DNA of 64,000 nt from Paenibacillus sp. FSL K6-1096 (GTDB lineage: Bacteria > Bacillota > Bacilli > Paenibacillales > Paenibacillaceae), in contig NZ_CP150274.1 in NCBI RefSeq assembly GCF_037977055.1, positions 3,658,001-3,722,000 on the forward strand, read 5' to 3'. Shown here in pieces: positions 1 through 11,023 of the stretch. Position numbers and translations under genes: made by a program. Under the pieces are notes generated by a model. That model was not told where the DNA came from. It searched no databases and worked only from the letters and a program-made list of their open reading frames with translations. Every line of letters begins with the position of its first letter. Position 1 is the first letter of the stretch.

Positions 1-38
1 ATCAGGCAGATGCCCAGCGTGCGCTTCATTACCTTCAT
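1..38 (-). CDS. 5' end of an unidentified protein (runs off the window)
   Basis: Reading the minus strand into the window edge gives an ATG at 38 followed by about twelve codons beginning M-K-V-M-K-R-T-L-G-I-C-L. A GGGAGAG ribosome-binding site lies about 8 nt upstream; an in-frame ATG at 44 is too close to it. The short basic then hydrophobic start could be a signal peptide or membrane anchor, but too little is visible to name the product. It lies downstream of purA on the same strand. Confidence 0.5.
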   Translation of the reverse strand, partial: MKVMKRTLGICL

Positions 39-183
39 TATCATCTCTCCCTTGCAACCCTGCTCTATCCTACTCATGAGAATCAGTTCCATATGATCCT
101 ATTCTCTTAGTATTGACTAGAACACGGCCCGGGAAACGTCCCTGCACCACATAAGCATAGTTCTTCTTCGTACATATACAGCA

Positions 184-212
184 GAACAGGGACCTCAACG
201 AGGCCCCTGTTC
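184..212 (-). terminator. hairpin downstream of purA
   Basis: An inverted repeat (GAACAGGG-CCTC / GAGG-CCCTGTTC) with a 3-nt loop lies 36 nt past the purA stop. The minus-strand side has only a weak T tract, so termination efficiency is uncertain. Confidence 0.5.
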
Positions 213-247
213 CTGATTCATTCTATTGATTCTAAACTGCTGTGCGC

Positions 248-3111
<2,864 letters not shown>

Positions 3112-3112
3112 C

Positions 3113-3559
3113 CTACTCCTCCGTTACCTGAACCGTGAAGGTCGCCTTTACTTCAGTATGCAGCTTCACACCCACCTGGAACGTTCCGACATGGCGGATC
3201 GGATCATTCAGCTCAATCTTGCGTTTGTCTACCACGATGCCGTGGGAGGCAGCCAGGGCTTCGCCGATCTGCTTGCTGGTGATTGCGCCGAACAGGCGGC
3301 CGCCTTCACCTGCTTTTGCCTTCAGCGTCAGGGTCAGCTCATCAATCTTCTTGCCGAGCTGTACCGCTTCCTCTTTCTCCTGATCCTTGCGGCGCTGTTC
3401 CGCTGCCGTCTGGTTCTCCAGGGTCTTCACATTGCCGTCAGTAGCCAGGCGCACCAGCCCGCGCGGCAGCAGGAAGTTCGTCGCATAACCTTCCGATACC
3501 TCTTTGATCTGTCCTTTCTTACCTTGCCCTTTAACATCCTTCAAGAATATGACCTTCAT
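3113..3559 (-). CDS. rplI: 50S ribosomal protein bL9
   Basis: bL9 binds domain V of 23S rRNA and projects from the base of the L1 stalk. At 148 residues it has the standard two-domain architecture: an N-terminal RNA-binding domain opening [16 protein letters not shown], a long connecting helix rich in Lys/Glu/Gln (about residues 45-80), and a C-terminal domain with [12 protein letters not shown]. Its ATG overlaps the stop of gdpP by four bases (ATGA), and dnaB starts one base after its stop, implying translational coupling on both sides. Confidence 0.97.
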   Translation of the reverse strand: MKVIFLKDVKGQGKKGQIKEVSEGYATNFLLPRGLVRLATDGNVKTLENQTAAEQRRKDQEKEEAVQLGKKIDELTLTLKAKAGEGGRLFGAITSKQIGEALAASHGIVVDKRKIELNDPIRHVGTFQVGVKLHTEVKATFTVQVTEE

Positions 3560-5559
3560 TCAAATAACCCCTCTTTCGCTTCAATTTCGGCCAGTACTGC
3601 AAGCAGTCTGGCTTCTGCATCCTTACAGGTTCCTTCAAGCTGTGCGGCTGCATTGGACAGATGCCCGCCGCCGCCCAGCTTCTCCATGACGACCTGCACA
3701 TTCATCCGTCCCAGGGAACGGGCGCTGATGCCGATGAGGCCGTCAGGCCGCTCGCTGATGACGAAGGAAGCCATCACATTCGTCATTCCCAGCAGCGTAT
3801 CCGCTGTCTGGGCGATCAGCAGCTGCGGAATCTTCGTCCCGGGCGTTGTTACCACCAGCGCGATATGATCATAGATGATGCGTGCGTGCTTGATAATCTC
3901 CGCCTTGGAGATGTACTCCTGCAGGTCCTCCTTCAGCATCCGCTGGATCAGAACCGTATCCGCCCCGACCCGGCGCAGGAAGCCGGCGGCCTCGAAGGTC
4001 CGCGACCCCGTGTGCTGGGCGAAATGCTTCGTATCCACCGTAATGCCGGCCAGCAGCATCGTGGCCTCCAGCGGGCTCAGCTTGATCTTCTCATGAATAT
4101 ACTGCAGCAGCTCTGTCACCAGCTCGCAGGTTGACGAAGCATACGGCTCCAGATACACAAGGACCGCATCATTAATGAATTCTTCACCCCGGCGGTGATG
4201 GTCCACCACCACGATCCGGCTGGCATGCTGAACCACCTTCGGCTCAATGGTCATAGAGGCCTTATGTGTGTCTACCACAATCAGCAGCGTATGCTCTGTC
4301 ATCACCTGGAGCGCCTGCTCCGGCGTGATGAAGGTCTTGAAGAGTGCCTCATCCTTGCGGATCTGCTCCATCATCTTGGCAATCGACGGATTCGGGGTCT
4401 CCATCACAATGCCGGCTTCCACATTATACATCTGGGCAGCCTTCAGCAGCCCGATCGATGCCCCTATCGCATCAATATCCGGTATCCGGTGCCCCATAAT
4501 CAGCACCCGGTCGCTCTCCTGCATCAGGTCCCGCAGCGCATGGGCAATAACACGGGCCCGGACGCGGGTACGCTTCTCAGCCGCGTTGCTCTTGCCGCCG
4601 TAGAAGGAGAGCCGCTGGCCTGCCTTCACCGCCGCTTGGTCCCCGCCCCGGCCCAGAGCCATATCCAGACTGGACTGGGCCAGCGCTCCAAGCTCACTGG
4701 CTGATTCCGAGCCGTAGGCAAGGCCGATGCTGAGCGTCATCGGCACCTTAAGGTCAGCCGTCATCTCCCGCACATCGTCAAGCACCACGAACCGGCTCTC
4801 CTCCAGCGCCTGGAGGCTGCGGTGGTTGAGCAGCATCAGATACCGCTCGGAGGACAGGCGGCGCAGATATACATCGTACTGCTTGCTCCACTCTGTGATC
4901 TCGCTGGCCACCTTGGCGATCAGCGACGTACGCTGCTGGTCATCCATGCCCTGCGCAGCTTCGTCCAGATTGTCCATCATGACAATGCCGATCGCCAGCT
5001 TCTCTTCCTCATACCGTTCACGCAGCACCACAAGCTCAGTAATGTCATATAGATAGAGCAGACGTTCACTCGGAATCACCACGACCTGATAATAGCGTTC
5101 ATCCACCGTAAGCTCATGGCGGTGATCCTTCAGTACCCCGTCTTTGGCCGGCTCCCGCTTCTGCGCCGTAGTCGGCAGCGAAGCCATCACCTCCGGCATC
5201 AGCTCCTGCATGTCTACACCTACCAGAGATTTCCGCGAGAAGATGGTGCCGGCATTGCGGTTATGCCACTCCACCTTGCGTTCTTCGCTGTAGAGGATTA
5301 TACCCAAGGGAAGCATGCTTACAGCCTCCCCCTCCACCCGCTTGATTCGGAAGGACAGGCCGTTAATGTAATCAACAAGGTTGCGGCGGAACGACAGCTC
5401 GGCCTGCAGCATAGTGAAACATAGGGTGCCGGCCAGGAACAGACTGGCCACACCCAGGACCCAGTTATAGATACTGACGACTATAATCAGGACCAGCAGC
5501 AGCAAGAACGCCCACACGGTATGATAGCCGTGCCAGCGTCTTTGCAGAAATTTTGGCAT
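3556..5559 (-). CDS. gdpP: membrane c-di-AMP phosphodiesterase, GdpP/YybT family
   Basis: GdpP hydrolyses the second messenger c-di-AMP to pApA and so affects potassium homeostasis, osmotic tolerance and beta-lactam response. The 667-residue protein has two N-terminal membrane segments (about residues 14-50), a PAS-like domain, a degenerate GGDEF domain, then DHH and DHHA1 domains. The DHH metal site is visible as [11 protein letters not shown] and VVVDHHRRG, and the DHHA1 signature as [12 protein letters not shown], so the catalytic module looks intact. It follows the DUF2232 gene by 11 nt and overlaps rplI by 4 nt. The window also holds a c-di-AMP receptor (darA) and a c-di-AMP riboswitch. 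Confidence 0.93.
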   Translation of the reverse strand: MPKFLQRRWHGYHTVWAFLLLLVLIIVVSIYNWVLGVASLFLAGTLCFTMLQAELSFRRNLVDYINGLSFRIKRVEGEAVSMLPLGIILYSEERKVEWHNRNAGTIFSRKSLVGVDMQELMPEVMASLPTTAQKREPAKDGVLKDHRHELTVDERYYQVVVIPSERLLYLYDITELVVLRERYEEEKLAIGIVMMDNLDEAAQGMDDQQRTSLIAKVASEITEWSKQYDVYLRRLSSERYLMLLNHRSLQALEESRFVVLDDVREMTADLKVPMTLSIGLAYGSESASELGALAQSSLDMALGRGGDQAAVKAGQRLSFYGGKSNAAEKRTRVRARVIAHALRDLMQESDRVLIMGHRIPDIDAIGASIGLLKAAQMYNVEAGIVMETPNPSIAKMMEQIRKDEALFKTFITPEQALQVMTEHTLLIVVDTHKASMTIEPKVVQHASRIVVVDHHRRGEEFINDAVLVYLEPYASSTCELVTELLQYIHEKIKLSPLEATMLLAGITVDTKHFAQHTGSRTFEAAGFLRRVGADTVLIQRMLKEDLQEYISKAEIIKHARIIYDHIALVVTTPGTKIPQLLIAQTADTLLGMTNVMASFVISERPDGLIGISARSLGRMNVQVVMEKLGGGGHLSNAAAQLEGTCKDAEARLLAVLAEIEAKEGLFE

Positions 5560-5570
5560 GAGCTCTCACC

Positions 5571-6488
5571 CTATCGTTTCGATTTCTTCACTAGCTCCCG
5601 CAGCGGAAACGCCAGATCCACCACACCGATAATCCAGAATCCCGGCAGAGCGATCACAGGGATCGACAGCAGGAGAGCCACAATCTTGCTCCACTTCCGT
5701 TCATACACCAGGAAGAAGAGGAAACCGATGGTTTGGATCTTGAACGCAATTTGCAGGAGCGGCAGCAGATTGGCCGAGACCATCAGCATGAAGCCGCTGT
5801 CTGCACCGCCGAACAGAATGGTGATCACAGCGCCGATCAGATAATACCAGATGAAGGCTCTGCCCAGCCGCCATTCTCTTGCAGGCTTCAGCTTCGGTAC
5901 AGCATAATCCATGCTGTTCAGAATAGGACGGACGATGGAATGGGTAATAACAGCAATAATGAAGGCGCTGAGGATCAGCGTCATCGGAATTGCCTGGATG
6001 GTCAACCAGCTCATCTGGCCGATCTGATCGGAGGAGATGGTAATTTCGGACAACAACGGATTGCTTGCCCCCATGCTTGCCAGCCAATCCGTATAGGTCT
6101 GGAGAACATCGTAGACGTAGTCGTACAGGTTGAACTTAAGGAATGCCGTACTGACCAGCAGGATCAGCAGGAATTCAGCTAATACAGCCACCATGCCGGC
6201 GGTTAATGTAGACATCGCTGATGCACGCTTCTTGTAACGGTGTCCCATCACCAGCGCCGGAATCAGGAAGTAGGCCGCGATCAGAATGTAGAACGGAGTA
6301 ATCAGGCCTACAATCAGCAGGACCGGCACCAGGTGCAGGATGAACTGCTTGGTGCTTAAGGTGGTGTAGAGCACTATGGCCGGAATAATCATAAACAGTG
6401 TTGTAATAAGCAGCAACGGGGTTGACAGAGATAACAGCAGCAGCAGATAAGCGATGCTCCAAGCCACAGATGTCCAGCGAAATTTCAA
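5571..6488 (-). CDS. DUF2232 (YybS-like) multi-pass membrane protein
   Basis: A 305-residue, strongly hydrophobic protein with roughly seven or eight predicted membrane segments and short charged loops, matching the YybS/DUF2232 family always found beside gdpP-rplI in Bacilli. The molecular function is not established; the fold resembles small-molecule transporters. The start is a TTG at 6488 preceded by AGAGGTGA, placed just after the mazG-like stop. It is the second gene of the five-gene operon ending with dnaB. Confidence 0.85.
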   Translation of the reverse strand: MKFRWTSVAWSIAYLLLLLSLSTPLLLITTLFMIIPAIVLYTTLSTKQFILHLVPVLLIVGLITPFYILIAAYFLIPALVMGHRYKKRASAMSTLTAGMVAVLAEFLLILLVSTAFLKFNLYDYVYDVLQTYTDWLASMGASNPLLSEITISSDQIGQMSWLTIQAIPMTLILSAFIIAVITHSIVRPILNSMDYAVPKLKPAREWRLGRAFIWYYLIGAVITILFGGADSGFMLMVSANLLPLLQIAFKIQTIGFLFFLVYERKWSKIVALLLSIPVIALPGFWIIGVVDLAFPLRELVKKSKR

Positions 6489-6494
6489 CAGTAT

Positions 6495-6806
6495 TCACCT
6501 CTTACGCATATGTTCTTCTAACGCAGATATATCCTGGTACCACTCTTCCAGCTGATGCCCTTCCTGCCTGTGCTTTCTCAGCTTCTCCATCAGCAGATCA
6601 TCCAGATCACGATAAGGGATACCAAGTCTGCGCCCCAGGATATATGAGCTCATAAGCAGGCTGGCCAGGCTGTCGCCTACACGGGCGGTGCTGCCTTCCC
6701 ACAACGCCTTGAATAATCTTGAGACTTGATCAATCACTTCGGTCTTTAACCACTCAATTACCTTGGCGCGTTTGGCCACATCCAGATCCTTCGGCACATT
6801 GGGCAC
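6495..6806 (-). CDS. MazG-like family protein
   Basis: A 103-residue, all-helical protein related to the MazG nucleotide pyrophosphohydrolase fold, with the helical pattern around SRLFKALWEGSTARVGDSLASLLMS split here as SRLFKALWEGS and ARVGDSLASLL. The usual metal-binding EExxE clusters are not obvious, so enzymatic activity is uncertain. The start is GTG at 6806 behind GGAGGTAGAGAGAC. It heads the operon that continues through DUF2232, gdpP, rplI and dnaB, and an extended -10 promoter lies 35-43 nt upstream. Confidence 0.8.
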   Translation of the reverse strand: MPNVPKDLDVAKRAKVIEWLKTEVIDQVSRLFKALWEGSTARVGDSLASLLMSSYILGRRLGIPYRDLDDLLMEKLRKHRQEGHQLEEWYQDISALEEHMRKR

Positions 6807-6840
6807 GTCTCTCTACCTCCGGCAAAAAGCATTATTCTCC

Positions 6841-6849
6841 ATTATAGCA
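6841..6849 (-). promoter_or_regulatory. extended -10 promoter of the mazG-like/gdpP/rplI/dnaB operon
   Basis: TGCTATAAT (TGn plus perfect TATAAT) lies on the minus strand about 35 nt before the first gene. No good -35 is present at 17 nt, which is typical for extended -10 promoters. Confidence 0.6.
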
Positions 6850-6935
6850 TAAAAATTTCCGGGCCACACAGCTGCCTCCCGCCCCCGGGGCGAAGGGTAC
6901 AGCAGCCTTCATACCTTATAACTCACTGCTTTTCC

Positions 6936-6973
6936 GAAAAAAGCCCGCATTCCGTGATGCCGGAAATACAGGC
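6936..6973 (-). terminator. terminator downstream of the CBS-domain gene
   Basis: An imperfect stem based on GCC-ATTTCCG / CGGAAT-GGGC, with a short loop, is followed on the minus strand by TTTTTT. It lies about 37 nt past the stop of the CBS gene. Confidence 0.8.
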
Positions 6974-7009
6974 CTTTGTCCCTTCAGCATTGCCTATCCG
7001 ATGATGAGA

Positions 7010-7435
7010 TTATAACGATTCCAGCGATTGCCGGGACACGAACTTCTCGCAATATTCAATAATCTGGCTCCGTCTGACAATACCGATGAACCGTTTCATA
7101 TCGTCTACAACCGGCACAAAGTTCTGCACCTTGGCCAGATTAATCAGATCCTCCATATCCGCATCGATCGAGACCGGCAGATTGTTCATCCGCAGCGGCA
7201 CATCCTTCAGCAGAAATTTGGAAGCATTCTCAAAAGTAACCGAACCGCCGGACTCCTTCATGTACCAGAGCAGATCACCTTCCGTAACCGTTCCGGCATA
7301 TTCCCCGTGCTTGTTCAGGATCGGCACGGCCGTATATCGGTGAAACTCCATCCGTTCCAGGGTCTGGCGCAGCGTTGAATCCAGAGTAACGCAGGCTACC
7401 TCCTGTTTCGGAAGTAAAAAAAACGCAATATTCAT
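7010..7435 (-). CDS. CBS-pair domain protein
   Basis: A 141-residue protein made of two tandem CBS motifs and little else. The first covers about residues 5-60 (LDSTLRQTLERMEFHRYTAVPIL, read in parts) and the second about residues 80-135 (MEDLINLAKVQNFVPVVDD then FIGIVRRSQIIEYCEKF). CBS pairs bind adenosine nucleotides or c-di-AMP and usually act as sensors; no attached effector domain is present. Start ATG follows GGAGGATCAAGAG. It is flanked by terminators and appears monocistronic. Ligand unknown. Confidence 0.85.
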   Translation of the reverse strand: MNIAFFLLPKQEVACVTLDSTLRQTLERMEFHRYTAVPILNKHGEYAGTVTEGDLLWYMKESGGSVTFENASKFLLKDVPLRMNNLPVSIDADMEDLINLAKVQNFVPVVDDMKRFIGIVRRSQIIEYCEKFVSRQSLESL

Positions 7436-7557
7436 CTCTTGATCCTCCTCAAAGAGTTCCGAAGGAATGATGCTCTACCTTCCTTGCTGTAAGGCCCACC
7501 GTAGTTATACGCCTGACGCAGCAGTTCGTTCCACCCCATTATAACATGAAGACAGTA

Positions 7558-7593
7558 AACAGCAGCCATTAACCTTGCACAATGGCTGCTGTT
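7558..7593 (-). terminator. terminator downstream of the LCP gene
   Basis: Perfect 13-bp stem AACAGCAGCCATT / AATGGCTGCTGTT with a 10-nt loop, ending 10 nt beyond the LCP stop. The T tract is short on the minus strand. Confidence 0.7.
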
Positions 7594-7602
7594 ATTCATG
7601 TC

Positions 7603-8655
7603 TTACTGTACGGCTGGTGTAGCCGTAGGCTCCAGTGCATTGCCGGCCTTGCCCGGTTCAATCAGCTGGTCCACCGGTGTGCCGGGGTTCATCCAGTTAT
7701 CAATCAGTGCTTTGGCCTTGTTCAGATCCTCTTCGTTCACAATATCGTAGTAAATCCCGTCGATACGCTTGCCTTCTCCCATTACGGTGAAGCTGGAGAT
7801 ATCCATGTCCTTGCCGCCCATGAATTTCTTGGCCAGGCTGATAATCATGGAAGGCTCGATATCCGTTTTGAAATTATCGCCCATAATATCCAGCAGCTCA
7901 GGGATATTGCCGATCTGGCTGATCGATAACATTTTATTCGCTACCACATCAATAAAGACCTGTTGCCGCTTCGTGCGGTTGAAGTCGCTATCCTCACGGT
8001 AACGGGTATAGTTCAGCGCCTCTTCGCCGTTGTAGTTCGACTTATTGGCTTTAATCGTGAACTTCTCATGGTCTTTGCCTTTGTTGACAATATCCTTCTT
8101 GATCGGCAGAGGCACGCCGCCAATGGCATCCACGGCATCCTTCAGCCCCTGAAAGTTGATGGTGGCATAATATTGAATATCATGGCCGAGCAGCGCTTCC
8201 AGTGTATCCTTGGACATCTGCTGTCCGCCAAAAGCATACGCATGGGTAATTTTGTCCTTCTTGTTATCCTTATATCCGATGATTTCCGTGTACGTATCGC
8301 GGGGGATAGAGATCAGCAGAATTTTGTAGTCCTCCGGCCGGATGACCGCATACATCATCGTATCAGACCGCGCAACCTCGTTGCCCCGCTGATCCGTACC
8401 CAGCAGCATCAGAGAGAACGGATCGCTTTTGAGAGCCACGGGTTCTGCCTTAACGGTGGTCGGGGTCTTGGTGGTGTTATTCTCCAGAGGCACATAGGAA
8501 TCCTGCGCCAGCTTGTTCTCTACCCGGTCGGACAGGAAGAGGTCAAAGGCCAGCACGGCCAGCGGCTTCTGGAACAGAAACGCTCCGGCGGCAATAACAA
8601 GTACGAGTATGAGCGCAATGTATCTTTTCTTTATTTTTTTGATCTTTTTCATCAT
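7603..8655 (-). CDS. LytR-CpsA-Psr (LCP) family cell-wall glycopolymer transferase
   Basis: LCP enzymes transfer teichoic acid or other anionic polymers from an undecaprenyl carrier to peptidoglycan outside the membrane. The 350-residue protein starts with a Lys-rich cytoplasmic tail and one membrane anchor (about residues 10-30). The extracellular LCP domain has MLLGTDQRG, ARSDTMMYAVI, the SIPRDTY motif with its lipid-phosphate-binding Arg, and YTRYREDSDFNRTKRQQ. The C-terminal tail is low-complexity and Pro/Thr-rich. Start ATG (double ATG at 8655) follows GAAGGAATCAA. It stands alone between terminators, with about 390 bp of upstream region. Confidence 0.92.
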   Translation of the reverse strand: MMKKIKKIKKRYIALILVLVIAAGAFLFQKPLAVLAFDLFLSDRVENKLAQDSYVPLENNTTKTPTTVKAEPVALKSDPFSLMLLGTDQRGNEVARSDTMMYAVIRPEDYKILLISIPRDTYTEIIGYKDNKKDKITHAYAFGGQQMSKDTLEALLGHDIQYYATINFQGLKDAVDAIGGVPLPIKKDIVNKGKDHEKFTIKANKSNYNGEEALNYTRYREDSDFNRTKRQQVFIDVVANKMLSISQIGNIPELLDIMGDNFKTDIEPSMIISLAKKFMGGKDMDISSFTVMGEGKRIDGIYYDIVNEEDLNKAKALIDNWMNPGTPVDQLIEPGKAGNALEPTATPAVQ

Positions 8656-9048
8656 TTGATTCCTTCTTTATGGTGGATTGGACATATAAATGCCGTAATC
8701 TATTTACAATGCCCGTCTGGGCGTCCAGACAGTCATGATTGGGCTCTTCCTGCTGCTATGCGCCGCCCTGCTTCAAGATGTATGATACCCCCTTTCCGGG
8801 ATTCGGGTCGTTCTAATTTTAGAATAAACCTGGGAAACGGCTTTGACACATAAACAATATTTCTATTGTAATCACTTCGCCACTAAAAAGAAACAACAAA
8901 TAACGACAACTTTAGCAATCTCAGCTTTTTCTTGGCCCTAATGTATATGACGCAGCAGACTGCGTTTTGATTCTTATTTCCGCAAAAAAATAAAAATGAC
9001 GGTCCATGCTTCCAGCAGGACGCTGCAGCTTGAACCGTCATTTCCGTT
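8656..9048. other. 393-bp intergenic region between the LCP and peptide-binding genes
   Basis: It holds the LCP gene's upstream region (AT-rich around 8815-8900, no confident promoter chosen) and the terminator of the peptide-binding gene at 8984-9041. No supported ORF was seen. Confidence 0.6.
8984..9041 (-). terminator. terminator of the peptide-binding lipoprotein gene
   Basis: Outer stem ATGACGGT / ACCGTCAT enclosing an internal region that also pairs, followed on the minus strand by TTTTTATTTTTTT, 8 nt beyond the stop codon. Confidence 0.85.
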
Positions 9049-10770
9049 CTAATCGTTGGTCTTAATCCACCAGCTCTGCGGGTCGATAATACTGCTCACG
9101 GCGTTCGTGGTTACCCCCTGCAGGCGCTTGTTCACTGCGGTAATACTGGAGCGTTCGGAGAAGAAGATCATCGGAACCTCATCATTAATCAGCTTCTGCC
9201 ATTCATAATAGATCTGTTTGCGGTAATCCTTGTCATATGCCTTCAGACTGATCCCTTCACGGATCAGCTCCTCGCTGCGCTCCGAGGTCCAGCGCGGATA
9301 ATTCCAGGGATCCTTGGCCCGCCATAAGCCTGTCGGATCAGGATCAATAGCCAGTCCCCATACCCCGTTGAACAGCTCCACCGACGGGTCGTCTTCTTCC
9401 ACGGCCTCGTAGAAGACATTCAGCTCCTTCAGGCTTCCTCCGTTCAGCCGGACATCAAGTCCCACATCCCGCCAGTTCTGCAGAATGGCCTCGGTCCGGG
9501 CCTCGGCTGTTTTGGTTCCGCTCATCGCATCGTAGTGGATAATGAACTTGCCTCCGCCGGGGTCCTCCCGGAATCCGTCGCCATCCTGATCCAGGTAACC
9601 CGCCTCATCAAGCAGGCTTCTGGCCTTATCCGGGAGGTAAGGATAGGTGTCGATCTCCCCGTCAGGAATCTTAGCCCAGCTGGAGCTGGGCACAGGCGTC
9701 TCGGTCAGTGTCCCGAGACCATACGAGAATCTGTCAATGATGCCCTGGCGGTCCAGCGCGTAATACATGGCTTTGCGCAGGCGCTTGTCCCGGAATTTCG
9801 GGTTATCCATCACAACCTGTCCGCGTTCCTCATCCCAGCGTCCGAATTTGAAGCCGATATACTCCAGCGACAAGCCAGGAGCGGTCATAACCTCCACATT
9901 ATCCAGTTGGCCCACCGCCTGGTAAGCGTCGCGCGGCACCGCCCCCATATCAATGCTGCCTGCTTCCAGCAGAGCGGTCATTTTCTTGCTGTCCACAGTC
10001 TTGTAGGTTACGCCATCCAGCAGCGCACTGCCCTTGTAATACTCATTGAACCGTTCCATTTCCACCCGCTCGCCGGGTACGATCTCCGTGATCTTGAACG
10101 GTCCGGTGCCGATCGGCCGCTTGCGGACCTGATCGCTGTCTGCCATATCTTTAACAGCTACTCCCTCGAAGTACCGCTTGTTCATCGGATAAGCCCACAG
10201 ATTGTCGATCAGGTTCACCTGCGCAGAATTCATGGTCACACGCAGCGTATACGGGTCCAGCACCTTCAGCCCCGTAATGCTCTTGGCCTTCCCCTGATGG
10301 TAGGCCTCCGCCCCCTTGATCATCTCTACACTATAATATCTGGAGCCGGTATACTCCGGGCTGGCGATTGTCTCCAGCGCGAACTTCCAGTCTTCTACCG
10401 TCAATTCATCCCCGTTATGCCAGCGCACCCCGGGCTTTAGCGTGAAGGTGAAGACCGTGTGGTCCTCTGACTCCTGCCAGGTGGCCAGGTTGGGCACTGT
10501 AGACAGTTCATCGTCCACCGTGAACATGGCTTCCGTCGTGAATTCCAGCACATTCGCATCGTCCTCCCCTTCAAAGAAAGCCGGCTCAAAAATGCCCTGA
10601 AACGCCGACGGATATCCGAAGGTGACCGTGCCGCCCTTTACAGGTTCATCTGCTGATTTGCTGAGACGCTCAATGTAAGACTGCACGGACGGGCTTGACC
10701 CGCCGCATGACGATAAAGCCACCACGAAGATCAGCGGTAGCATCAGTCTGCCGATGAGCTGCTTTGACAT
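9049..10770 (-). CDS. ABC-transporter peptide-binding lipoprotein (SBP_bac_5 family)
   Basis: Solute-binding protein of the oligopeptide/nickel class, anchored outside the membrane to deliver peptides to an Opp/App-type importer. The 573-residue protein has a signal peptide with lipobox LSSC at about residues 19-22 and a family-typical body, including GGTVTFGYP, the segment DHTVFTFTLKPGVRWHNG (the SBP_5 signature region) and GTGPFKITEIVPGERVEM. Start ATG follows GGGAGGGAATATCTAT. No permease or ATPase gene is adjacent, so it is an orphan binding protein that must use a transporter encoded elsewhere or act as a sensor. Confidence 0.92.
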   Translation of the reverse strand: MSKQLIGRLMLPLIFVVALSSCGGSSPSVQSYIERLSKSADEPVKGGTVTFGYPSAFQGIFEPAFFEGEDDANVLEFTTEAMFTVDDELSTVPNLATWQESEDHTVFTFTLKPGVRWHNGDELTVEDWKFALETIASPEYTGSRYYSVEMIKGAEAYHQGKAKSITGLKVLDPYTLRVTMNSAQVNLIDNLWAYPMNKRYFEGVAVKDMADSDQVRKRPIGTGPFKITEIVPGERVEMERFNEYYKGSALLDGVTYKTVDSKKMTALLEAGSIDMGAVPRDAYQAVGQLDNVEVMTAPGLSLEYIGFKFGRWDEERGQVVMDNPKFRDKRLRKAMYYALDRQGIIDRFSYGLGTLTETPVPSSSWAKIPDGEIDTYPYLPDKARSLLDEAGYLDQDGDGFREDPGGGKFIIHYDAMSGTKTAEARTEAILQNWRDVGLDVRLNGGSLKELNVFYEAVEEDDPSVELFNGVWGLAIDPDPTGLWRAKDPWNYPRWTSERSEELIREGISLKAYDKDYRKQIYYEWQKLINDEVPMIFFSERSSITAVNKRLQGVTTNAVSSIIDPQSWWIKTND

Positions 10771-10980
10771 ATAGATATTCCCTCCCGGGTTGGATCACAC
10801 TTTTATGTAAGCGGTTTCCGAACTAAATTTTACTCTAAAGCCTATTATGCATATTATGGACAATTCATAGTTCCACATTATAGAGGATATACAATATCCG
10901 CGCTAAAGTGAAGACCTATATTTATTTTCCTGAGTCCACAGCCCGGTCAGCGTTCATCAAATCACCACAGTTATCGCAGC

Positions 10981-11003
10981 AAAAAGCCTGCCCTGACGGG
11001 CAG
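10981..11003 (-). terminator. terminator of the MutS2-like gene
   Basis: CTGCCC / GGGCAG stem with a 4-nt loop followed on the minus strand by GCTTTTT, about 20 nt past the stop codon. Confidence 0.8.
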
Positions 11004-11023
11004 ACTCCGGTTCACAAATCCCT

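Noticed and set aside
128..140. Noc-binding-like CCCGGGAAA sequence left of purA
   Set aside because: Only one half of the palindrome ATTTCCCGGGAAAT is matched; not a credible site.
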